A stretch of DNA of 64,000 nt from Chromatiales bacterium (GTDB taxonomy: Bacteria; Pseudomonadota; Gammaproteobacteria; UBA6429), in assembly GCA_027076405.1 (NCBI GenBank), contig JALTJN010000362.1:1-64000 (forward strand), read 5' to 3'. Below the pieces are notes generated by a model that saw nothing but the letters and a program-made list of their open reading frames with translations, did no database searches and had not been told where the DNA came from. Positions 45,000 to 52,926 of the stretch are shown piece by piece (within the stretch, counting starts at the first letter, position 1; every line of letters starts with the position of its first letter). The position numbers and the translations under genes are program-made.

Positions 45000-46670
45000 A
45001 TGCAAAAGCTCGGCATTATCTTTGTTGTTATCATATTCTCCACTCCATTATTTGCTGATAGCCGTTTAAAGCCTTCTCAAGCTGCTATTGCTTCGGCTCA
45101 CCCTGTTGCAACAAAAGCAGGTTTTGAAATTTTAGCAAAAGGCGGTAATGCCTTTGATGCTGCTATTGCAGTGAGTGCCACACTTGCAGTTGTGGAACCT
45201 TACAGCTCAGGTATCGGTGGTGGTGGTTTTTGGTTGTTACATAATCAGAAAAAAAATAAAACCATCATGGTTGATGGTCGCGAGGTTGCCCCCTTAAGTG
45301 CAACACGAAATATGTATCTGGATAAAAAAGGAAATGTTATTGCCGGGTTATCTGTTGATGGTGCATTAGCAGCCGGTATACCCGGTGAACCGGCGGCATT
45401 GGTTCATATTGCAAAACATTACGGGCGACTTTCCTTAAAGGAATCTTTAGCTCCAGCAATTCGTGCGGCAGAAAAAGGATTTGTTGTAACAGAGTTTTAT
45501 CGTCGTATGGCGGGCTTTCGCTTAAAGACATTACAGAAATTTAAAAGCACAGCTGACATTTTTTTAAAAGATAATCAGGTTCCTCCTTTAGGTTATGTGA
45601 TTAGGCAAACTGAATTAGCTGCCACACTTAAAAAAATAGCACGTGAGGGGCATAAAGGTTTTTATGCCGGTAAGGTAGCTGAAAATCTGGTGCGGAGTAA
45701 TAATAATGCAGGTGGTATATGGCGTTTAAAGGATTTAAAAAATTATAAAGTCAAAGAACGCTTACCGGTTGTTATTGATTACAAAGGGTATAAATTAACA
45801 TCCGTCTCGCCACCTTCATCCGGTGGTGTTGCCTTGGCTGAAATGCTGAATATTTTATCGCACTATAAACTGGAGCAACTTTCAGATCCAAATCGTATTC
45901 ATGTGATTGTTGAAGCTATGCGCAGAACATATCGTGATCGTGCCGAGTTTTTAGGCGACGCTGATTTCGTAAACGTGCCGGTAGAAAAACTTATCAGCAA
46001 AAAATATGCTAAATCACTACAGCAAAAAATTGATTTTGAGAAAGCGACACCGAGTAGCCGTTTAAAAGGTGTTGCAGATACGTCGGGTGGCAATCATACC
46101 ACGCATTTTTCGATTTTAGACAAGCATGGTAATCGGGTCTCTGCGACCTTGTCAGTTAATTATCCTTTTGGCTCAGGCTTTGTCGCGACAGGCACTGGTG
46201 TATTATTAAATGATGAGATGGATGATTTTTCTGCAAAGCCGGGCGTACCTAATGTCTACGGGCTAGTGGGAGCAGAAGCAAATGCGATTGAAGCGGGCAA
46301 ACGTATGCTATCAAGCATGAGCCCCACTTTTATTGAAAGCAAAAACAAGATGGTGATTATCGGAACGCCCGGTGGTAGCAGAATTATTACCATGGTCTTG
46401 CATGGTATTCTTGCGACTATCGAAGGTAAAACTGCAGCTGAAGTTGTTAACTTGCCGCGCTATCATCATCAGTATTTACCGGATGTTATTCAGTATGAAC
46501 CGGCTACCTTTTCAGAAAAAACATTAAAGACTTTAAAAGAACTAGGGCACCACTTTAAGCCGTTACAAAATACTTTTGGCAATATGCAGGTGGTTATCTG
46601 GGATAAGAAAGAAAATAAAGTGACCGCGGCGAGTGATGCTCGTGGTGAAGGGTTAGCGGATGTTAAATAA
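45000..46670 (+). CDS. ggt: Gamma-glutamyltransferase (glutathione hydrolase)
   Basis: A 556-residue periplasmic N-terminal nucleophile hydrolase. The signal peptide is MQKLGIIFVVIIFSTPLFADS. The autoprocessing site is GGNHTTHFSI, the second Thr expected to become the nucleophile of the small subunit; IGGGGFWLLH, MVDGREVAP, and SMSPTFIE with GTPGGSRIIT are family marks. It cleaves the gamma-glutamyl bond of glutathione. The ATG at 45000 is preferred to a TTG at 44970, as it gives a proper signal peptide and follows CTGGGG. Monocistronic. Confidence 0.94.
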   Translation: MQKLGIIFVVIIFSTPLFADSRLKPSQAAIASAHPVATKAGFEILAKGGNAFDAAIAVSATLAVVEPYSSGIGGGGFWLLHNQKKNKTIMVDGREVAPLSATRNMYLDKKGNVIAGLSVDGALAAGIPGEPAALVHIAKHYGRLSLKESLAPAIRAAEKGFVVTEFYRRMAGFRLKTLQKFKSTADIFLKDNQVPPLGYVIRQTELAATLKKIAREGHKGFYAGKVAENLVRSNNNAGGIWRLKDLKNYKVKERLPVVIDYKGYKLTSVSPPSSGGVALAEMLNILSHYKLEQLSDPNRIHVIVEAMRRTYRDRAEFLGDADFVNVPVEKLISKKYAKSLQQKIDFEKATPSSRLKGVADTSGGNHTTHFSILDKHGNRVSATLSVNYPFGSGFVATGTGVLLNDEMDDFSAKPGVPNVYGLVGAEANAIEAGKRMLSSMSPTFIESKNKMVIIGTPGGSRIITMVLHGILATIEGKTAAEVVNLPRYHHQYLPDVIQYEPATFSEKTLKTLKELGHHFKPLQNTFGNMQVVIWDKKENKVTAASDARGEGLADVK

Positions 46671-46768
46671 TTTGAGATTGAAATAATTAATAAATTTTTT
46701 GTTCTGATTCTGGTTTATGTATAAGTTATCAAAAAAATAAGTCTGGATAAATTTCATAGAGAGGAGAT

Positions 46769-46835
46769 GAAATAGGGGTAGTAAAATCAAGGATGGCAGT
46801 GTATTGCGAGCCTTGAATTTAATACCCCTGTTTCG
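46769..46835. repeat. Long imperfect palindrome between ggt and the FKBP gene
   Basis: GGGGTAGTAAAATCAAGG (46775-46792) pairs with CCTTGAATTTAATACCCC (46811-46828) with two mismatches, and the stem extends into GAAAT/GTTTC on the outside. Total span is 67 bases with an 18-base loop. It lies between convergent genes but has no T-run, so it may be a repeat rather than a terminator. Confidence 0.55.
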
Positions 46836-46867
46836 TAGCCAGAGTTAATGTAATAATATTTTTTATA

Positions 46868-47548
46868 TTATGGATTAACCTTAAATAGCTCAACTTCAAA
46901 AATTAATGTTGCACCGCCGGGAATCTTAGGTGGTGAACCTGCATTGCCGTATGCCAGTTTAGATGGAATAATTAATTTTATTTTTCCGCCTTCTTTTAAT
47001 AACTGTAGCCCTTCAGTCCAGCCTTTAATAACGCGGTTAAGCGGGAATTTAATTTTTTGCTTTCTAACAACAGAAGAATCAAAAACATCACCGTTGGTTA
47101 ATGTTCCATGATAATGAACTTCAACAGTATCGGTTGCTTTAGGTGTTTTTCCGGTTCCCGCTTTAATGATTTCATAAACTAAACCGGATGTTGTTTGTTT
47201 TGCTTGCTTATTATTTTTAAGATAATCAGCAATAAATTTCTTACCCTTTGCTATTTCTTGCATGGAAATAGATTCTGAGCGTGCTTTAGCTAATATACCA
47301 ATTTTAGCTGCGTAAGTAGTTAAATCTACTTCAGGTTTTCCATTTTTAACAGCCGCCGAAACACCTTTGATTAGGGATTGCAGCTCACGGTCATTCATGC
47401 TTAATGCTTTTAATTGTTCTCCCCATTTAAAACCTAATGCATAAACTGTTTTTTCATCTTCAGATTTTAAGGTTAAAGATTTTGCATCTGTTTTTGTACA
47501 TGAAATAGTTAATATTGATACGGTTAAAAGAAATAGTAGTGTTCTCAT
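46868..47548 (-). CDS. FKBP-type peptidyl-prolyl isomerase, lipoprotein (FkpA/Mip-like)
   Basis: A 226-residue protein. The N-terminus [19 protein letters not shown] is a lipoprotein signal with Cys at the lipobox. A helical dimerisation region (about 25-105) precedes the FKBP domain (about 115-225): [34 protein letters not shown] and [20 protein letters not shown] contain the active-site residues. It should assist folding of envelope proteins. It is 72 bases downstream of mutM on the same strand. Confidence 0.92.
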   Translation of the reverse strand: MRTLLFLLTVSILTISCTKTDAKSLTLKSEDEKTVYALGFKWGEQLKALSMNDRELQSLIKGVSAAVKNGKPEVDLTTYAAKIGILAKARSESISMQEIAKGKKFIADYLKNNKQAKQTTSGLVYEIIKAGTGKTPKATDTVEVHYHGTLTNGDVFDSSVVRKQKIKFPLNRVIKGWTEGLQLLKEGGKIKLIIPSKLAYGNAGSPPKIPGGATLIFEVELFKVNP

Positions 47549-47620
47549 TGTCGAGGTTCCTGATAATATAAATGAGCTTTTAGTATAACTTGTGTCTGAT
47601 GATTTTTCGTGAAATTAATC

Positions 47621-48436
47621 TTATTTTTGACAATTAGGACAATAAAAAGTTGAACGCTGGCCTAACGTAATTTGTTTAATCGGTTTTTTACAGTTCATGC
47701 AGGATTCCCCGTTTCGGTCATAGACCTTGAGTTTTTGCTGAAAATAACCGGGTTTACCGTCACTTGATCTGAAATCTTTTAGCGTGGTACCACCTTGTTT
47801 AATGGCTTTTGTCAGTATTTTTTTTATTGCTGCGGTTAAATCAATGGATTGTTTTTTTGTTAATTTTCCGGCCAGACGTTTGGGGTTTATTTTGGCCAGA
47901 AACAGTGACTCACTGGCATAAATGTTACCAACACCAACGACAATTTTGGCATCCATTATAAATTGTTTTATGGTTGTCTTGCGTTTGCGTGATTTCGCAT
48001 ACAGTAGCTCGGCATTAAATATTTTATCTAAGGGCTCAGGGCCAAGGTTAACAAGTAGTTTATGTTCGAGCGGATCATCTTTTGTCCATAAAACACAACC
48101 AAAACGTCTCGGGTCTCGTAACCGCAGGCAAACACCGTCTTTAAATTGTAATTCAAAATGATCATGTTTTTCTGCTGTTTCATCAAGCTGTAAAATTCGT
48201 AAACTACCGGACATGCCTAAATGAATAATAAGTGTGCCAATGTCAGTGTTGATTAACAAATATTTTGCTCGCCTGCTCACCGAGTTAATTTTTTGACCAC
48301 TCAGTTTTTTATTTAAACCAGTTGGGATAGGCCAGCGTAAATGACGGTTTCTAACAATAACTTTGGTGATGGTGTTGTTTTCAATATGTGGCGCAATACC
48401 TTTGCAGGTGGTTTCGACTTCTGGCAGCTCGGGCAT
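47621..48436 (-). CDS. mutM: Formamidopyrimidine-DNA glycosylase MutM (Fpg)
   Basis: A 271-residue base-excision repair enzyme removing 8-oxoguanine. It must start MPELPEVE because the Pro after Met is the catalytic nucleophile; a GTG four codons upstream is therefore not the start. The C-terminal zinc finger is CMNCKKPIKQITLGQRSTFYCPNC, and DAKIVVGVGNIYASE is the helix-two-turn-helix. The start lies 9 bases past the stop of the DUF4340 gene. Confidence 0.95.
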   Translation of the reverse strand: MPELPEVETTCKGIAPHIENNTITKVIVRNRHLRWPIPTGLNKKLSGQKINSVSRRAKYLLINTDIGTLIIHLGMSGSLRILQLDETAEKHDHFELQFKDGVCLRLRDPRRFGCVLWTKDDPLEHKLLVNLGPEPLDKIFNAELLYAKSRKRKTTIKQFIMDAKIVVGVGNIYASESLFLAKINPKRLAGKLTKKQSIDLTAAIKKILTKAIKQGGTTLKDFRSSDGKPGYFQQKLKVYDRNGESCMNCKKPIKQITLGQRSTFYCPNCQK

Positions 48437-48444
48437 TTTAAAAA

Positions 48445-49317
48445 TCACTCATTTGACTGGTTGATGCCAAGCAATTTTAAAAGTTTATTTTTTCTGTCGG
48501 CGGCTAATATATAACGTACATGAGTGTCAGTGTTAATTAAATTAAATTTTCTTTTTGTGCTTTCCATTTTAAAGTGAATCGTTTTATTGTCCGATAGCAC
48601 AATGGCAACATCCGGTTGCAGTTTGTTTTTAATATTTGCCATACTGATGTCGTAGGCTTGACTGTATTTCCATTCATTAATTAATTGAGTAATTGAATCG
48701 GCTGAACCGGATTGAGGCGGCGGGGTTACTTTCCATTTACCTGTTGTATTGTCCAGCACCATATTGGGCAAGCTTAATTTAATAATTTTACTGTTTTCCG
48801 GAATAAGTTTATGACTGATATAACTTTCAGGTTTTGCAGTTAGCTGATAATAATAAGTATCGATAATCATGTGTAATATCGAATTTAATTCAACATATCG
48901 ATAATTTTTTAATGATTTGTTATGGCCGAGTTTAATGGTAGTGTTGTTATTTAGAATTATCGTTGCTACGGGTTTAGCCAGACCAAAAGTTTTTCTGTTT
49001 AAATCTGCTAAATTATTTTGTGATAATGATTGGGTTGATAATATTTTTAATATTGATTCGATACGAAATTTATTTGCAGGTAGTTTATAAGGCTTTAGCA
49101 TTACCCAACTATTATTAATTTTCCTGAATTCGAGTGTTTTTTCTGCTGCTTTCGCCTTTGCTCGAATAATTTTTATAGTGTGAATATCATTAAGCTTAAG
49201 ACTGGTTAATTTTGGTATTGTTTTAGCTTCTTCTTTGCCGGGTTGGTAAACCACAAGCAGGACTAAGGCAATAATAAAAACCAGTAAGCTTATATTAAGT
49301 AAGTTTCGTTTTAACAT
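48445..49317 (-). CDS. DUF4340 protein of the Gld-like ABC operon
   Basis: A 290-residue protein anchored by one N-terminal helix (about 8-24) with a periplasmic beta-rich body. KLNDIHTIKIIRAKAKAAEKTLEFRKINNSWVML is the DUF4340 pattern, and a second similar half follows. It is the last gene of a four-gene operon with GldG-, permease- and ATPase-type proteins; DUF4340 proteins are regularly found there. Function unknown. Confidence 0.8.
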   Translation of the reverse strand: MLKRNLLNISLLVFIIALVLLVVYQPGKEEAKTIPKLTSLKLNDIHTIKIIRAKAKAAEKTLEFRKINNSWVMLKPYKLPANKFRIESILKILSTQSLSQNNLADLNRKTFGLAKPVATIILNNNTTIKLGHNKSLKNYRYVELNSILHMIIDTYYYQLTAKPESYISHKLIPENSKIIKLSLPNMVLDNTTGKWKVTPPPQSGSADSITQLINEWKYSQAYDISMANIKNKLQPDVAIVLSDNKTIHFKMESTKRKFNLINTDTHVRYILAADRKNKLLKLLGINQSNE

Positions 49318-49325
49318 GATTTAGG

Positions 49326-50699
49326 TTAAGCATTTCTTCGTTTGTACCAGATCAACATACCGCTGATAAGCAAGGTAAGCGGTAAGATAACCAGAAATAT
49401 CAGCCCTATAATAGCGCCAAGTAGATCACTTATTATAATTTGGCTATCGACGGCGGTAGAGCTGGGTATATCAATAAAGCTGTCATCATTACTGATCCAG
49501 TTAATAATATTGTAACCAATATTCATATTCCCCTGGTTACCGATGTAGGTATTGGAAACAAAATCACCATCTCCAAGAATGATAAGTCGTTGCTGTTTTT
49601 GTCTGTCGCTTAAATTTTTATTCTTTGTATTTCGTTTAATAGCTAAACCAATGGTTAAAGGGCCAACAAAGTCACTGTCGGCATTATAATCAACAGCACC
49701 TTTTAGTACGCCGGTTTCTGACCAGCTACGGGCAACAGTTTGTAAAAAAGGTGTTGCAAGCCATTGTTCTTTTACAGTGTTATGAATGATGCCAACGGCT
49801 TTAGGAAAAATAGTCATATATTGAAAATTTCGGCTAATTGCATGTGATGGATAACTGGTAACAAGCGCAAAAGACGGATCTTTAACATTCATCATTTGCG
49901 CGGTTGGATCAACAATGGTTCCGGGATAAAAATTAATTCCTAATAGATCTGCGAGTGGTCGCAGCCCATATAATGAGGTGCCCGGTTCCTGTACCCAGAT
50001 TAGATTGCCGCCTTTTTTGACGTAATCTACGAGTATGTTTACCTCTCCGGGTAAAAAATCAACTTGTGGACTGGCAATCACAACGGCTGCCACATCCGGT
50101 ATGTTTGGTGTTTCGTTGAGTTTTAATATTTCTGTTGTAATGCCTTTTATTTTCAGTTTTTCAGAAAAGGTATTCCAGTCAAAATTAGCTCGACCGTGCG
50201 GTTTTCTTTCGCCATGGCCGCTGGTAAATAATAATTTTCGTTCTCCCTGACGTAGCAAACGTTGTAAAGTATTGGTTAAGCTTTGCTCTTTTAGCTGAGT
50301 AATATGTTCATTGCGACCTTCATACTCTACAACGACTTCACCGTAGTTTGTGACTTTTAACTTTCGAACAAGATCCGGTGCAGTATCCGGGTTGATGATT
50401 TCTAAAGTAATGTCACTTTTATATTTTTGGTATTTTTTTATCAATTCTTTTATATACTGACGATTGGATAATAAATTCCCGTCAGGAATAAAAGTGGTTA
50501 TTTTTACTGGAGCAGGTATCTGTTTTAGTAATTGAATGCTGGCATCAGATAAAGTATTGCGATTATTGTTAGTCCAGTCCGATTCAAATTTATATTGTGT
50601 TGAAAGCCATGCAAGCAGGCCGGTAACGACACAAAATAAAACAATAAAAACGATATTTTGTAAGCGTAGTTGATTGCGAGTTGATTGATTAATTTCCAT
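49326..50699 (-). CDS. GldG-like ABC-associated periplasmic protein
   Basis: A 457-residue protein with an N-terminal helix (about 14-32) and a C-terminal helix (about 430-450) around a large periplasmic domain (LLFTSGHGERKPHGRANFDW, VIASPQVDFLPGEVNILVDY), the layout of GldG. It resembles intraflagellar-transport-like Gld proteins of ABC systems. It is encoded 18 bases after the permease. The cargo or role outside gliding bacteria is unknown. Confidence 0.82.
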   Translation of the reverse strand: MEINQSTRNQLRLQNIVFIVLFCVVTGLLAWLSTQYKFESDWTNNNRNTLSDASIQLLKQIPAPVKITTFIPDGNLLSNRQYIKELIKKYQKYKSDITLEIINPDTAPDLVRKLKVTNYGEVVVEYEGRNEHITQLKEQSLTNTLQRLLRQGERKLLFTSGHGERKPHGRANFDWNTFSEKLKIKGITTEILKLNETPNIPDVAAVVIASPQVDFLPGEVNILVDYVKKGGNLIWVQEPGTSLYGLRPLADLLGINFYPGTIVDPTAQMMNVKDPSFALVTSYPSHAISRNFQYMTIFPKAVGIIHNTVKEQWLATPFLQTVARSWSETGVLKGAVDYNADSDFVGPLTIGLAIKRNTKNKNLSDRQKQQRLIILGDGDFVSNTYIGNQGNMNIGYNIINWISNDDSFIDIPSSTAVDSQIIISDLLGAIIGLIFLVILPLTLLISGMLIWYKRRNA

Positions 50700-50717
50700 A
50701 AGTTTTGCTGTTAACTA

Positions 50718-51476
50718 TTATCGTTGTATACGATCATTATCTAATCGTCGAATACTGAGTATGAGAAAAAGAGAAATAAATAAAAGGTAATAAATAAAAT
50801 CACTGCTGTTAAAGAGACCTTTGGTAAAAGCTTCAAAATGCCGTAACATCGATATGTATTCAAGCAAACCACTGGCTGTTTCTTCCGCCTTACTTCCTGC
50901 CCAGTCGATAATCCATAACATGAGCAATATACCAAAAGTACTCATTGCTGCAATGGTAGGTTGTGCAGTCAGGCTGGACATATAAAGGCCAATTGAGATA
51001 AATGCGGCGAGTAAAAGACTTATACCCAGAACGATTGAGAAAAGTAAACCGCTGTCTAATGTCCCGGCAAAGTAAAGCGAGAGCGGCATTAAGGTCATCA
51101 TAAAAATCATAATGGCTGCAAAACCCAGCATACCAAGATATTTTCCAATAACAATTTCAGTCATACTAACGGGGGCTGAGAGTAATAGTGCGAGTGATTT
51201 GTTACGACGTTCTTCACTGATTAGGCGCATGGTGAGCAAAGGGGTAACCAGCATCATAATAAATGCTGCACTGCCATAAAGCGGCGCAATAACAAGTTCA
51301 GTCACTCCCGGTGCATTATCTATTGAGGCGAGTTTACTTTGTATGAGTAAAAACTCCTGTAGCTGGCTTAAAAATAAATAAGCGGTAATAAATTGTACAA
51401 TCGCTAATATTGCCCATGCTAATGGAGAAAGAAATAAACTACGTAGCTCTCGCTGGGCTAATGTGAAAATCATCAT
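50718..51476 (-). CDS. ABC-2-type permease (GldF-like)
   Basis: A 252-residue, six-helix permease starting MMIFTLAQRELRSLFLSPLAW, typical of ABC-2 exporters; TMRLISEERRNKSLALLLSAPVS is the conserved cytoplasmic segment. It overlaps the ATPase gene by 4 bases, so the two subunits are translationally coupled. Confidence 0.88.
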   Translation of the reverse strand: MMIFTLAQRELRSLFLSPLAWAILAIVQFITAYLFLSQLQEFLLIQSKLASIDNAPGVTELVIAPLYGSAAFIMMLVTPLLTMRLISEERRNKSLALLLSAPVSMTEIVIGKYLGMLGFAAIMIFMMTLMPLSLYFAGTLDSGLLFSIVLGISLLLAAFISIGLYMSSLTAQPTIAAMSTFGILLMLWIIDWAGSKAEETASGLLEYISMLRHFEAFTKGLFNSSDFIYYLLFISLFLILSIRRLDNDRIQR

Positions 51477-52456
51477 GCTGCAGCTCCTTTATTTTGTTCT
51501 TCTTCCATGAGTTCAGCTTCATCTGCGATGACTTCACCCGAAGTGAGTTCGACAAATACCTGTTCCAGAGTTTTCTGTTCCGGACGCAATTCATAAAGCC
51601 CCCAGTTATCACGGGCAGCAATTTGTGCGATATTTTCTGCGGGGTTACTTTCAGTGGAGTGTAACAAGCGAAAACGACTGCTTGTTAGGATTTCAATATC
51701 ATCAATATCTTTTAACGCTTTTAATTCGGCTACTTCCGGCGCATTATTTAAACCGATAATGATACTGTTTGATCGCATACGCTGATGCAGATGATTAATA
51801 TCATCTGAATAAACGAGTTGACCACGATTGATAATTTGCACGCGATCACAGGTCATTTGAACTTCGGGTAATATATGCGTGGATAAAATCACACCATGAT
51901 TATTGGCAAGTTCACGAATTAATGTACGAATCTCACGAATTTGAATAGGATCAAGTCCAACCGTTGGTTCATCTAATATGACAATAGGCGGATTATGAAT
52001 AATAGCCTGTGCGATACCCACTCGTTGCTGATAGCCTTTGGATAAATTATTAATTAATCGTTTGCCGACCTCGGTTAAACCACAGCGTTCTTTTGCCTGC
52101 TCTATTGCCGCTTTTTGTCGAGATTTTTCTATACGGTTAAGCTTTGCACAAAATGCCAAATATTCATCAACCTTTAGCTCTCGATAAAGTGGAGGTTGTT
52201 CGGGTAAATAACCTATATTGGCTTTGGCTTGTTTAGCCGAGTCAAGTAAATCAAAACCGCATATATTTATTTGCCCTGCTGAAGGGGCAAGATTACCGGT
52301 GATAACCTGCATAGTGGAAGATTTACCTGCACCGTTAGGACCAAGAAATCCGAGTACTTCACCTTTGTTAAGGTGAAAACTAATATTATTCACTGCGGCG
52401 AGTGAGCCGTAATACCGGCTTAGATGTCTCACGCTTAATAAATTTTTATTGTTCAT
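51473..52456 (-). CDS. ABC transporter ATP-binding protein (GldA-like)
   Basis: A 327-residue ATPase: Walker A GPNGAGKSSTMQVITG, signature LSKGYQQRVGIAQA, Walker B IVILDEPTVGLDP, switch His in STHILPEV. A C-terminal extension (about 220-327) is typical of exporter ATPases. It heads the operon ATPase-permease-GldG-DUF4340. The upstream gap contains two long palindromic elements. Confidence 0.9.
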   Translation of the reverse strand: MNNKNLLSVRHLSRYYGSLAAVNNISFHLNKGEVLGFLGPNGAGKSSTMQVITGNLAPSAGQINICGFDLLDSAKQAKANIGYLPEQPPLYRELKVDEYLAFCAKLNRIEKSRQKAAIEQAKERCGLTEVGKRLINNLSKGYQQRVGIAQAIIHNPPIVILDEPTVGLDPIQIREIRTLIRELANNHGVILSTHILPEVQMTCDRVQIINRGQLVYSDDINHLHQRMRSNSIIIGLNNAPEVAELKALKDIDDIEILTSSRFRLLHSTESNPAENIAQIAARDNWGLYELRPEQKTLEQVFVELTSGEVIADEAELMEEEQNKGAAA

Positions 52457-52511
52457 GTTTAAACTTATATAGTTAAATTCTACGGTTGAGCATGATTGAA
52501 TCCATCGGAAA

Positions 52512-52617
52512 GGGAACAGCTATACTCAAATTCAGACTCGCAAAAGAAAGCCGTCCATGGCTGCTCGACTGCCGCGTCCATGCGGCAGACGGTCTGATTT
52601 TGAGTATAGCAATTCCC
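52512..52617 (+). repeat. Nested palindromic element, copy A
   Basis: Outer stem CTATACTCAAA/TTTGAGTATAG plus flanking GGGAA/TTCCC; inner stem CTGCCGC-GTCCAT-GCGGCAG. The core from CTCAAA to TTTGAG, about 80 bases, matches the reverse complement of copy B. The inner stem is far richer in G+C than its surroundings. Confidence 0.8.
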
Positions 52618-52790
52618 TATCCTTGCTTCTGTTCTCGTTCTATTATTCTAATGGTAACGAAAATTCGTACAATGATTATAAGCATCATAATGGGCGTGGC
52701 AAGCGATCAATGCACAGATGGAAATTAATATTTTATAATTGCTGTATAGTATAAAATATTATTATCAGACAACCACTTAGGACATGGAAT

Positions 52791-52881
52791 AGAGAAGCTC
52801 AAATCTAGACCGTCTGCCGCATGGACGCGGCAGTCGAGCTGGCAGGGATGTCGTTCTGCGAGTCTTGATTTGAGCTTCTCT
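52791..52881 (-). repeat. Nested palindromic element, copy B
   Basis: Outer stem AGAGAAGCTCAAATC/GATTTGAGCTTCTCT; inner stem CTGCCGC-ATGGAC-GCGGCAG. In reverse complement it aligns with copy A, with the stretch GCTCGACTGCCGCGTCCATG identical in both. Its outermost stem bases differ from copy A but pair with each other. Confidence 0.8.
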
Positions 52882-52926
52882 GTTGCATGACCGATGTAGA
52901 AAAATCAACATTAATTTAAAAAAATT

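Larger units (their letters stand above)
52457..52926. other. Intergenic region with two facing palindromic elements
   Basis: A 470-base region between divergent genes. Two related nested palindromes (52512-52617 and 52791-52881) in opposite orientation flank an A+T-rich spacer of about 173 bases. Short ORFs across it (for example 52486-52728) run through the palindrome and are not credited. Promoters for both divergent genes should lie at its ends. Confidence 0.7.

Noticed and set aside
52486..52754. Overlapping short ORFs in the region upstream of the HyuA-type gene
   Set aside because: They are read through palindromic element A in two frames, which explains the open frames without a gene.
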